Of a stretch of DNA of 10,344 bases, positions 1 through 6,654 are shown piece after piece. The stretch is from Isohypsibius dastychi (lineage: Eukaryota > Tardigrada > Eutardigrada > Parachela > Isohypsibiidae), in contig JAQIWT010001554.1 in assembly GCA_034696485.1 (NCBI GenBank), forward strand, positions 1-10,344, in the 5' to 3' direction. A program made the position numbers and the translations under genes. Under the pieces are notes generated by a model, which saw only the letters and a list, made by a program, of their open reading frames with translations, ran no database searches and had not been told where the DNA came from. Within the stretch, counting starts at the first letter, position 1; each line of letters begins with the position of its first letter.

Positions 1-161
1 AACGTCTATTTAAACGTCTATTTAGACGTCTATTTAAACGTCTATTTAAACGTCTATTTAGACGTCTATTTAAACGTATATTTAGACGTCTATTTAAACG
101 TCTATTTAAACGTCTATTTAAACGTCTATTTAAACGTCTATTTAAACGCTACGTTTATTTA
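1..161. repeat. 12-bp tandem repeat array (AACGTCTATTTA)n
   Basis: Twelve complete units of AACGTCTATTTA occupy 1-144. A degenerate unit (145-161) and a half unit follow, and the array fades at about 170. The first base of the unit alternates between A and G; units 3, 6 and 8 carry G. Unit 7 has a C-to-A change at its sixth base. Where G is present, the junction reads TAGACGTCTA, a perfect 10-bp palindrome. The array starts at the window edge, so it probably extends to the left. It lies about 120 bp downstream of the stop codon of the nuclease-like gene. All frames contain stops (TTTAA, TTTAG), so it does not code for protein. The rest of 162-280 shows nothing I can name. Confidence 0.97.
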
Positions 162-272
162 GACGTTGTACCCCTTTTACTGCATGCGTCAACTCAACCA
201 GAGCCTCGACCGAAGCCACAATGGACTCTCAACAGAGACAATACATAACGATGCATGATGCGTACATTCGTA

Positions 273-277
273 TTACA
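273..277 (-). promoter_or_regulatory. candidate poly(A) signal TGTAA after the nuclease-like gene
   Basis: On the minus strand TGTAA begins 3 nt after the TAA stop at 281-283. The same pentamer follows three other minus-strand stops here, at gaps of 4, 8 and 19 nt. TGTAA is the known poly(A) signal of green algae; its use in this organism is inferred from the recurrence only. Confidence 0.35.
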
Positions 278-280
278 ATA

Positions 281-988
281 TTACTCATCTTGCTTCTCCG
301 ATGAAGTTCGTGGTGAAACTTTAGGTGGCTGGTAGTGCTCGTGAAGCGTATGGACGCGGTTTCCGACGCCCACGATCGAATATAGATGGACATTGTCTTG
401 ACGAGAATACTTGTCCTTGAGGACATGCCAATATTTCATAGCCTGCTCTGTCATCGCAATTTGAGAGTGCTCCAAAATCGTGCGAGACTCCTTCGCATCA
501 TCTCCAACGGCAACTGTTACAACGATGTCGTCCAACGACACCTCGTTCTTGAGTTGACTCTTCCATTCTGCCATCTTTGTTCGCCGTTGGATAACCTCGT
601 GCTTGCGGAAGTTTGCATAATTGCCCTGAACGAAATTGATTGGAACGTATTTGATTTCAAGCAAAGCAACTCGGCTTCGATCAACATTCTGGACAATCAA
701 GTCGGCGAAAAAAACGACCTTACTATTGTTCACATCTTGAATGAGTTGTTCGGACACGATTTGCACATCTTGAGACTGCGTTCTCAAAGATGACAAGATG
801 ATAGCCTTTAAGCCAGTTTCGTTCAGACCGTTCGGATGTGCCAACTCACTTCCACACATCACGTTCAGAACAGCTTCAACCGACTCCACTAGCGACTCTG
901 GATGACCATCCAACAGAGACTCGACAATGGAAACCGGAGAAGTGGACGATTCCGCCCGAGGCAACCTCTTCTTGACGCTGGTCAACAT
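281..988 (-). CDS. PD-(D/E)XK nuclease-fold protein, stand-alone
   Basis: A 235-residue soluble protein with the layout of the PD-(D/E)XK nuclease superfamily. It has a Glu in a first helix (E57 in NETGLKAII), a second Glu at E80 (IVSE), and a beta hairpin with the catalytic Asp (D96 in FFADLIVQ). The E-x-K motif follows on the next strand (E111, K113 in LLEIKY), and a downstream helix carries Gln and Tyr (Q182 and Y186 in TEQAMKYW). It ends with a hydrophobic strand, HLYSIVGVGNRV. This arrangement resembles the nuclease-like domain that follows AAA-ATPase-like modules in bacterial and some eukaryotic proteins (PDDEXK_9 type). Here that ATPase part is absent, and residues 115-175 form a charged insertion between E-x-K and the Gln helix. 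The first 45 residues look poorly ordered. All expected catalytic residues are present, so a metal-dependent DNase is possible, but the substrate is unknown. The start codon has G at -3. The gene is divergent from the small membrane protein gene at 1164. Confidence 0.8.
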   Translation of the reverse strand: MLTSVKKRLPRAESSTSPVSIVESLLDGHPESLVESVEAVLNVMCGSELAHPNGLNETGLKAIILSSLRTQSQDVQIVSEQLIQDVNNSKVVFFADLIVQNVDRSRVALLEIKYVPINFVQGNYANFRKHEVIQRRTKMAEWKSQLKNEVSLDDIVVTVAVGDDAKESRTILEHSQIAMTEQAMKYWHVLKDKYSRQDNVHLYSIVGVGNRVHTLHEHYQPPKVSPRTSSEKQDE

Positions 989-1083
989 TTCCTTTCAATG
1001 GTTTATATCTATGCTAGTAGTGCTTGTGGCATATGCATGTGTGCATACGACTGTGCGTCTGGCGCATCCAACTCTGCGAAAAA

Positions 1084-1127
1084 GTAAAACGCCTCATAAA
1101 ACTTGATCTCAACGGCGTAAAACTCGC
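1084..1127 (-). repeat. degenerate copy of the 3' end of the large membrane-protein gene
   Basis: This 44-nt stretch matches 1749-1790, the last codons of the 1134-residue membrane protein, in the same orientation. There are only two differences: AAA in place of a single G (net +2 nt), and one G/T substitution. The 2-nt difference shifts the frame and the original stop codon is not preserved, so it is not part of a working copy. Similarity becomes patchy beyond about 1140. It lies in the 175-bp gap between two divergent starts, so it could also act as promoter sequence. Confidence 0.8.
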
Positions 1128-1163
1128 ACACAGATATTAGGCGGGTTGCTTGCACACTGTATA

Positions 1164-1616
1164 ATGATGGTGTTGATCATTGATACCCGAGCAGAGTACG
1201 AAAGGTTAAAAATAAAGAAAATGGTATCTGTGAACAAAGGCGGCGATGAGCCATGGTCATCCTCTTCATTTCCTAATACCATACCATGCCTTTGGATGAT
1301 CTGGGTTGTGCTAGTCGGACTGGGTTCGACCTTTGTCGCGGTTTCCGAAGAGGCGATATCGGTGCGAGACCATGGTCATTTTCACGTGACGTTACACGAG
1401 GCTCGCGAGGTTGTGTTTTCGGCGTACGTCTCGTCGCTTATTTTTTATGTACCCGTCTTGGCCGCTTCAGGAGAGCTATCCTCCTTAATCAAACAGTGCG
1501 GGAAGGCAAGCGCTCCTTTGAGCCATAAGATCCAATACATGGGACTCATCATCGTTCTCGCCTTGCACGTGTTTCAATCGATCGCCACTACTATGTTGAA
1601 ACAAATGTTAAAGTGA
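1164..1616 (+). CDS. small three-helix membrane protein, unknown function
   Basis: The ORF gives 150 residues from the first ATG at 1164, or 131 residues from the ATG at 1221. Both have A at -3; the 1221 start also has G at +4 and removes a charged N-terminal stretch of uncertain value. Three hydrophobic segments are visible at about residues 40-61 (PCLWMIWVVLVGLGSTFVAV), 82-101 (VVFSAYVSSLIFYVPVLAA) and 124-145 (YMGLIIVLALHVFQSIATTM). A His-rich loop (DHGHFHVTLH, residues 69-78) joins the first two. The C-terminus is short and basic (LKQMLK). I recognise no family. The gene lies between the 44-nt copy at 1084-1127 and its source at 1749-1790, and it converges on the large membrane-protein gene. 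A spliced form cannot be excluded. Confidence 0.6.
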   Translation: MMVLIIDTRAEYERLKIKKMVSVNKGGDEPWSSSSFPNTIPCLWMIWVVLVGLGSTFVAVSEEAISVRDHGHFHVTLHEAREVVFSAYVSSLIFYVPVLAASGELSSLIKQCGKASAPLSHKIQYMGLIIVLALHVFQSIATTMLKQMLK

Positions 1617-1679
1617 ACAATTCACAATCAGAAAAAAAAATCGAAGACGCGAAGAAGTAGCACGTTTTGACCCCTCGTT

Positions 1680-1711
1680 GGATGTTTTACTAGACGTCTA
1701 TCAAGGCATCC
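1680..1711. repeat. 32-nt imperfect palindrome between convergent genes
   Basis: The left arm is GGATGTTTTACTAGAC (1680-1695) and the right arm is GTCTATCAAGGCATCC (1696-1711). GGATG pairs with CATCC, TTTT pairs with AAGG including two G-T wobbles, and TAGAC pairs with GTCTA, with two mismatches between. It sits 64 nt after the plus-strand stop at 1616 and 32 nt after the minus-strand stop at 1743. In RNA it would fold with a very tight apex, so a role at the DNA level or as a 3'-end structure are both possible. Its centre TAGACGTCTA equals the palindromic junctions in the array at 1-144. Confidence 0.7.
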
Positions 1712-1742
1712 ATTTCTAAGATTGTGAGCCACGCAAATCAAA

Positions 1743-4700
1743 TTATGCGTAAAACGCCTCATAGCTTGATCTCAACTGCGTAAAACTCGCCGCAGAACTA
1801 ATGTAGACGTAAACCCAAAACACATTGATAAGAATCGCGAGAAAGATCACCACATAACCGTAGGCACGGTAAATATCCTTAGTTTGATCAAACTGCTTGG
1901 CGAGCAGATTACGGATCATGTAATGATGTTGAGCGTCTGGGAATCGCGGAAGAAACGGAGGACGTCGTCGATGTCGAGCGAGGTTATCCATACAAGCCTC
2001 CATAAGCTTAGATTGGTGAATTTCGTCTCTAGTCAAGAGACTAGAGATGAAATTGACTTCGTCGGACTCATTGACCATGGGGTGTACGATGGGACCTCCT
2101 TTCGGAAGAGCGGAGGACGAACCACCACCACCACCTCCACGCAACATGAGAGACTCATAATCATCGTCGTCTACCACTAGCGCATATGCGGGATCATCCT
2201 TTTTCAATGCACGATGCATGCGAGTCTCCATGTACGAGTAATAGTTGGGCGATAGGTAGTCAAAAATGAGGAACCGTAATCCAATGAGAAAGACGATACG
2301 AGAAAGATTCAAGCTGATGAACACCAACGCTGACAGGAACGTCCCGATGAAAGATCCGTGCGCATATGTCTGACCCAAGCAAGATGCGACGTAGACATCA
2401 CGAACAACGCGAGGTTGGGGTGGTAAGGGGCAACGGATAGAACAGGATCTTATCCGCGAGCAATCAAATGCGTCTGATTGGAATGCATCGATGTTCACGT
2501 CGGAACACTCAGGATCGAGACTCAAATCCGAGATGAATCCTCCTGTGACGAGAGAAATCAGCGCGGGCGACAAACCAGGAATCTGGTCTATTCGTGGAAT
2601 GTTAAACACCGCATTTAGGTCCGCCAATTCTGCTACCGAATCTGCCAGCATCTGAGAGTTGGATTTGTACACATCCGAATAAGCTTTGAAAATCTGGTAT
2701 GCAGTTTCACTTTCGTTGTAACAAAGCGAGTTTCGCTCACTCGAAATACGAGCGGCAAAGTCTGCGAAGATTGCCTCTCCTCTCGCCGTGCTCGCTTGGA
2801 ACGCCAGCGGAAATGCATTCCCCGCAATAAGAGTTTGGGGAACCGTGACGTTTGAGGGCCATCCTGTTAGAGATGTCTGATTGAACGCGTTACTTGGCGT
2901 GAGTGAAGGGAGCGACAGCACAAACGGGTCAAGGCAACCACCAGTAAAGTCAACAAAGAAGGGGGTATAGACGCTCCAAACGTTAGACACTAGCGCAATG
3001 AACATTCCGCCCAAAATAATCAAAACTAGAAAAACGGTTCCCCAGCCCTTCAATGGGCTCACCATCGGGTCGATTTTCCTTGCAACGGCAGCCTTGTCTT
3101 GCGTTCGCACATCCACTGGAGTTGTCTCAACGGTCGAGAGTGAGAGGTATAAGAATACGATAAATATCGTATGCACGATACGGTACAGCAAGTCGACGGT
3201 GTTCGCCAGGGTCTGGCCAAGTTCGAGAGCTCGCGTGAGAAGAGACGCGTCAAAGCCCAGACTGGCAATAAACGATACCGGGTCTTTGGTCAGGAGTGTC
3301 GAGACCACGTCCCCGAAGCGCATATCGTCTGATGTGACGGTTCCCAGTAGACCACTTTGTTCGGACGAGGCTCGTGCAAAAGCAACGTCATTCTGAATAT
3401 TGCGCGCTGCGTTCAACTCGTCTGTAGTGTCACTTCGCGCGCCAGTGCCAAGGGTCTCTCGAATACCTGCAAGAAAGCGTAGGTCGAGTTGAACCTGGGC
3501 GGTTCCACCTCCAGATGGTGGGTACGTGAGAGGTGGTGGGTTATACCCAGCCATCATCAATGCTGCGACCCACGCGGTTGTGTCGTTTAGCGTCGACGAG
3601 TTTCGTTGTTCAGAATAGTTGGCAAATAATGTCGCAAGGTTTTGATCAAACTGCTGTTGTTGGACGGCAATCGCATTGTTCAGATTGGTCATTGGGATCA
3701 GCGCCCCAGTCGGAAAGGTTGGACCTACAGGTGGGTCTGGAAACGTCACACTGGAGGCGTCAAAATTTGCGAGAAATGTGGATGGGGGGCTGTTTGCTTG
3801 CGCAATGAGAGTGATCAGATTCACTGGTAAACTCGACTTATATGCGTTCCATAAGTCCCTCGTGTCATTCTTCGCTTGCTCATACTTTTCGTGTACATCA
3901 GCTAGTCGTTGCTGCATTTGAGCAGAGACTGATAATCCCGGGCATTGGGCGTTGGGTTGAGTCGCGCTTTCGTTCATGCATGCAAATAGAATGGTAGTGT
4001 TGGGACGTGATAACGCTGTGACCAACGTTGCGTAATATGCCAAAGTCTGTTGGGTGAGATTACTGATCGCAGTTCCACTCACTTGATTTGTAAAGGATGT
4101 GTTCCTCGCTGCTTCTTCCACGTTCGCCTGAGCTTCTCGTGATTGTCGGGCTTGAACTGCTTGGACAGCAGCCGCGTCAGCTTTGACGAGTGCGGCTCGT
4201 TTCGCCGCAAGTCCCAACAATTCGGTACAGCGGGCTTGTGTAGACCGACAGTAGGTCGCGTTGGCCAGATCGATACTCATGGATGGACCCACAATGTATG
4301 CAAAGAGTATGCGAAGTCCATCGCGTTGTGCGGAACATGTCTCACGCTTTTGAATGATGTTTTGGGTGATACTATTCGTCAATTCGATGCTCACGTTGAG
4401 GCGGGCACGTTCAGCTTGGAACTCGGAATAGATGAATGCGCGACATGCATCTGTCTGATTGCGTGCACATCGACCATACTCGATGTTCAGCACGTCGACG
4501 TCTTGCAATGCCAATCGCACACCATCTCTTGTCTGCTCATAATTCAACGTAGGAATAGTTTGCTGGACGAATTGTCGACAAAGGCTTAAAGTAGTCGCCC
4601 ACAATAAACCCACAGCCACGATAATAAACGCAATGCGCACCAAGGTAAGTCGTGTGAGTGGACTCAACCATGTGGTTCGTGTTGCACTCAGCTTCACTCG

Positions 4701-5147
4701 CCTATCCTTGTTGTCCATATAGTGGAGTCCGAATTTAATCACCGCGTCTTGATCCTCATCCGCTTTTAGCAAGGGTCGCATGTTGCCAATTCGGCGAGTT
4801 CGATTTATATCTATTCCATCACGAGTCGATATTGCAATGGTGGCCCTGCGCGCGAAACATCTACAGATGATACGACGGAAACAGTTAGGTTGACTAGGTT
4901 GGTTGCGTGGGATCATCCTTCGTGAAACAGGATCTCCACCATCTCGTTGGTAATCATCGGATGGCGTAGGACGTGGTGGAGGGGATGGGGTGCGTTCTAA
5001 ACGGGGTATGCGACCAGATGGAGAATCGAACCTTTGAATTTCTGAACCTGTGCTAGATGGTTCGCGTGGGGGTTGATAGAAAGCTGAGTTGTCCTCCACG
5101 TGAGGCCGTGGGTCCCAATGAACCGGATACTTTACCCTATTGCTCAT
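1743..5147 (-). CDS. large five-helix membrane glycoprotein, unknown family
   Basis: A 1134-residue protein in one uninterrupted frame; the start has A at -3. Residues 1-165 are polar, Pro- and Arg-rich, with a Cys/Arg cluster (CFRRIICRCFARR, 89-101) that could be palmitoylated. Hydrophobic segments lie at about 169-189, 654-672, 702-722, 931-957 and 1096-1117. Loop 190-653 carries about eleven N-x-S/T sequons and several Cys; loop 723-930 carries three sequons and about nine Cys, including CSRIRSCSIRC (895-905). Loops 673-701 and 958-1095 are charged and nearly free of sequons. The simplest topology is N-terminus inside, two large glycosylated outside loops, and a short C-terminus outside. 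Residues 305-350 and 405-437 look helical. A run of six Gly (1004-1009) comes from an ACC microsatellite near 2121-2135. Two large glycosylated loops recall prominins and DC-STAMP/sneaky-type proteins, but I see no sequence match and the helix count or order differs. Its upstream region carries a conserved block (5200-5230). Confidence 0.85.
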   Translation of the reverse strand: MSNRVKYPVHWDPRPHVEDNSAFYQPPREPSSTGSEIQRFDSPSGRIPRLERTPSPPPRPTPSDDYQRDGGDPVSRRMIPRNQPSQPNCFRRIICRCFARRATIAISTRDGIDINRTRRIGNMRPLLKADEDQDAVIKFGLHYMDNKDRRVKLSATRTTWLSPLTRLTLVRIAFIIVAVGLLWATTLSLCRQFVQQTIPTLNYEQTRDGVRLALQDVDVLNIEYGRCARNQTDACRAFIYSEFQAERARLNVSIELTNSITQNIIQKRETCSAQRDGLRILFAYIVGPSMSIDLANATYCRSTQARCTELLGLAAKRAALVKADAAAVQAVQARQSREAQANVEEAARNTSFTNQVSGTAISNLTQQTLAYYATLVTALSRPNTTILFACMNESATQPNAQCPGLSVSAQMQQRLADVHEKYEQAKNDTRDLWNAYKSSLPVNLITLIAQANSPPSTFLANFDASSVTFPDPPVGPTFPTGALIPMTNLNNAIAVQQQQFDQNLATLFANYSEQRNSSTLNDTTAWVAALMMAGYNPPPLTYPPSGGGTAQVQLDLRFLAGIRETLGTGARSDTTDELNAARNIQNDVAFARASSEQSGLLGTVTSDDMRFGDVVSTLLTKDPVSFIASLGFDASLLTRALELGQTLANTVDLLYRIVHTIFIVFLYLSLSTVETTPVDVRTQDKAAVARKIDPMVSPLKGWGTVFLVLIILGGMFIALVSNVWSVYTPFFVDFTGGCLDPFVLSLPSLTPSNAFNQTSLTGWPSNVTVPQTLIAGNAFPLAFQASTARGEAIFADFAARISSERNSLCYNESETAYQIFKAYSDVYKSNSQMLADSVAELADLNAVFNIPRIDQIPGLSPALISLVTGGFISDLSLDPECSDVNIDAFQSDAFDCSRIRSCSIRCPLPPQPRVVRDVYVASCLGQTYAHGSFIGTFLSALVFISLNLSRIVFLIGLRFLIFDYLSPNYYSYMETRMHRALKKDDPAYALVVDDDDYESLMLRGGGGGGSSSALPKGGPIVHPMVNESDEVNFISSLLTRDEIHQSKLMEACMDNLARHRRRPPFLPRFPDAQHHYMIRNLLAKQFDQTKDIYRAYGYVVIFLAILINVFWVYVYISSAASFTQLRSSYEAFYA
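1749..1790 (-). repeat. source copy of the 44-nt duplicated segment
   Basis: This is the last coding stretch of the large membrane-protein gene (its final ~14 codons before the stop). It matches 1084-1127. The segment is itself bounded by two similar 12-14 nt pieces, GCGTAAAACGCC and GCGTAAAACTCGCC, in direct orientation, which may have promoted slippage or duplication. Confidence 0.8.
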
Positions 5148-5199
5148 TCTTTGCCAATGACGAGTCGTGATGTGTTATTTATCATGTGTGAGATTATGC

Positions 5200-5230
5200 T
5201 CAATCGCGCCTATTTTGGATTTTGATGTGT
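5200..5230 (-). promoter_or_regulatory. conserved upstream block, copy 1
   Basis: The plus strand reads TATTTTGGATTTTGATGTGT (5211-5230), preceded by AATCGCG at 5202-5208. It matches copy 2 at 5870-5900 over about 31 nt with very few differences. On the minus strand its 3' edge is about 53 nt before the ATG of the large membrane-protein gene. Such a position suits a core promoter or 5'-UTR element. The rest of the 5148-5412 gap shows nothing else I can name. Confidence 0.5.
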
Positions 5231-5403
5231 GGCGGACTTGACCATGCACAGAGTGTACGGTAAACAATAATGACGATGCTGGGTGTTTACACGAAATGCT
5301 TCAACATGCGCTTGATGACAATATCATGAAATGAAAAAATGATCCAGCCTTGTTTAATGGCTAGCCTTCGCAATCGATTCAGTCTCCGCGTTTCATGTGT
5401 AGC

Positions 5404-5408
5404 TTACA
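5404..5408 (-). promoter_or_regulatory. candidate poly(A) signal TGTAA after the 127-residue gene
   Basis: TGTAA on the minus strand begins 4 nt after the TAG stop at 5413-5415, nearly the same spacing as behind the nuclease-like gene. Confidence 0.35.
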
Positions 5409-5412
5409 TAGA

Positions 5413-5796
5413 CTAATGCATTCTGTACAGCAGTTTATGAAGCAAGATTTTCCCTTCTGTGTCGCGCACGGTTTCTTCGGGTCCGCCGGTGGCCGCTCGA
5501 TACCATTCAATATCTTTGCCGTACTCCCGTTCAATGGTTTCTTGCTCGAGTTGTTGGATCATGTTTCCGACTGGCATGGATACAATGACCTTTGATCCAT
5601 CAGGGAATTTAACAAAAGGTAGCGTAAATCCAGTATCTGGGGCGATGCGAATTCCATTCTTGTCAACCTTCACGGGACTAGGGACTTTAGTCCCGAGCAT
5701 AGAATACTCTGCCACCATAGGAAAGGTAAGGATGGTGACGCCGTCATCGCAAAGGACCTTCACGTCGGCAGTGGTTGTATTGATGTACGCCTGCAT
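5413..5796 (-). CDS. small soluble protein with internal repeat, unknown function
   Basis: A 127-residue acidic protein without signal peptide or membrane segment; the start has A at -3. Residues 1-75 look beta-rich, 77-93 form a probable helix (GNMIQQLEQETIEREYG), and the C-terminus KILLHKLLYRMH is probably helical. Two stretches share a pattern: DGVTILTFPMVAEYSML (18-34) and DGSKVIVSMPVGNMIQQL (67-84), each with DG, two residues, a short hydrophobic strand, Pro, Val and a helix. The first also has the spacing of the Skp1/POZ N-terminus (DG, nine residues, A, two residues, S), but the later Skp1 motifs are not evident, so this is only a weak lead. I do not recognise a family. An overlapping frame on the other strand has no ATG near its start. 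A conserved block lies about 74 nt upstream (5870-5900). The segment 5673-5695 forms an 8-bp hairpin. Confidence 0.6.
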   Translation of the reverse strand: MQAYINTTTADVKVLCDDGVTILTFPMVAEYSMLGTKVPSPVKVDKNGIRIAPDTGFTLPFVKFPDGSKVIVSMPVGNMIQQLEQETIEREYGKDIEWYRAATGGPEETVRDTEGKILLHKLLYRMH

Positions 5797-5869
5797 TTTC
5801 CTTGAGAAATCCCGAATGTCCTGGTTGTTATCGAGATTGTATATGTGGTTCGAGTCTACAAGAGTACGT

Positions 5870-5900
5870 TTAATCGCGACTATTTTGGATTTCGATGTGT
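5870..5900 (-). promoter_or_regulatory. conserved upstream block, copy 2
   Basis: The plus strand reads TATTTTGGATTTCGATGTGT (5881-5900), preceded by AATCGCG (5872-5878). It differs from copy 1 at only a few positions. It lies about 74 nt upstream of the minus-strand start at 5796, inside the 289-bp divergent gap shared with the plus-strand gene at 6086. Confidence 0.5.
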
Positions 5901-6085
5901 GACTAACTTAGCTTTGATTGGTGTCCAAATGAAAAAGGGTCGCGAGTACAGCAGCTTCAAAGGGATGGGAAACCTGGGCTGCACATCGTAAGGTGTCGCA
6001 GCTAAACGGTCTTCGAGGAGCTTTACAATAAGATTTCACCACACCGGTATTCCCACATTTCCCCCGTAAGATTAAACAAACTGAT

Positions 6086-6463
6086 ATGATCAAGAAAATG
6101 CACAAAAGAACACTAGATGTCGAAGAACAACGACGACAAGAACAAGATCGACGATGCGGATATCTTATATTGGCGTACACTCCTGTCATTGGGTGGGGTT
6201 CGGTAATCATCATCACTTGTGTCTACCAGTTGTCCAGTACCTTGAATGACGAAGCCCGTGATGGGTTGATAAAGACGATCATAATGTTGTCGATCTTGTC
6301 GACATTCTTCAGTGTCGTTTGTTATCAAAATCTCGTGCAAATTCATCAGAATGTTAACGTGTGGTTGTTAACGCTCATCTTCAGCACCGTTCTTGTGATT
6401 GCAATGGGATTGCTTCTCACGAACTATCTCGTGCCCCCGAAGCCAAAGCTCAGATCCATTTAA
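6086..6463 (+). CDS. small three-helix membrane protein, unknown function
   Basis: A 125-residue protein. The N-terminus is strongly charged (KRTLDVEEQRRQEQDRR, residues 7-23). Three hydrophobic segments follow at about 25-49 (GYLILAYTPVIGWGSVIIIT and onward), 61-81 (LIKTIIMLSILSTFFSVVCY) and 92-116 (VWLLTLIFSTVLVIAMGLLL). The tail is basic (PPKPKLRSI). The positive N-terminus predicts that it faces the cytosol. A second ATG at 6098 has A at -3 and may be used instead. I see no clear sequence similarity to the other small three-helix protein at 1164-1616. Overlapping minus-strand frames (to 6216 and 6346) read as Cys-rich or low-information sequence and were not accepted. The gene diverges from the 127-residue gene. 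Confidence 0.65.
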   Translation: MIKKMHKRTLDVEEQRRQEQDRRCGYLILAYTPVIGWGSVIIITCVYQLSSTLNDEARDGLIKTIIMLSILSTFFSVVCYQNLVQIHQNVNVWLLTLIFSTVLVIAMGLLLTNYLVPPKPKLRSI

Positions 6464-6505
6464 CCCGTCCGATGAGGTCTTTGGTAGCAAAATATTAGTT
6501 CATTG

Positions 6506-6510
6506 TTACA
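6506..6510 (-). promoter_or_regulatory. candidate poly(A) signal TGTAA after the 41-codon ORF
   Basis: TGTAA on the minus strand begins 8 nt after the TGA at 6519-6521. Confidence 0.25.
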
Positions 6511-6518
6511 AATCAAAG

Positions 6519-6644
6519 TCAATCATTCGAATAATTTAGTCGTCTTCGAGAAGAATAAGATGTGTTGTATGTAGGTCCTGTGCGTTTGGTGTTATTGCGC
6601 GTGCGATTCTTCACCGATATCATAATAGTATGAGCGTCCGCCAT
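6519..6644 (-). CDS. possible 41-residue basic small protein
   Basis: An ORF of 41 codons reads from MADAHTIMISVKNRTRNN to the C-terminus RRRLNYSND and is rich in Arg, Asn, Thr and Ser. The start context is good (A at -3, G at +4). The conserved upstream block (copy 3) ends about 10 nt before the ATG, and TGTAA follows the stop, so the ORF is framed by the same two signals as its minus-strand neighbours. It converges with the gene ending at 6463. An ORF of this length can occur by chance and no family is recognised; the assignment rests on context. Confidence 0.3.
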   Translation of the reverse strand: MADAHTIMISVKNRTRNNTKRTGPTYNTSYSSRRRLNYSND

Positions 6645-6654
6645 ATTTATCATC

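Noticed and set aside
1-170. CRISPR-like array
   Set aside because: Units are contiguous 12-mers without spacers, in eukaryotic DNA.
219-302. Plus-strand ORF of 27 codons (MDSQQRQYIT...)
   Set aside because: It is very short and overlaps the 3' end of the nuclease-fold gene on the other strand; no supporting signal.
386-793. Plus-strand frame of 135 codons
   Set aside because: It is antisense to the nuclease-fold gene, which carries a complete catalytic motif set; the plus frame shows no domain.
2121-2135. ACC microsatellite
   Set aside because: It simply encodes a Gly run in a disordered loop of the large membrane protein; common and not informative.
4143-4589. Plus-strand frame of 148 codons
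   Set aside because: It is antisense to the first glycosylated loop of the large membrane protein, has no ATG at its opening, and shows no domain.
5673-5695. Hairpin CGGGACTA / TAGTCCCG
   Set aside because: A perfect 8-bp stem, but it lies inside coding sequence of the 127-residue gene and nothing links it to regulation.
5459-5902. Plus-strand frame of 147 codons opposite the 127-residue gene
   Set aside because: It opens at GTG rather than ATG, shows no pattern, and runs through the conserved upstream block. The minus-strand protein has an internal repeat and a good start context.
5908-6216. Minus-strand frame of 102 codons
   Set aside because: It overlaps the three-helix gene on the plus strand and reads as an irregular Cys-rich sequence with a single hydrophobic stretch; the plus frame has three clean helices.
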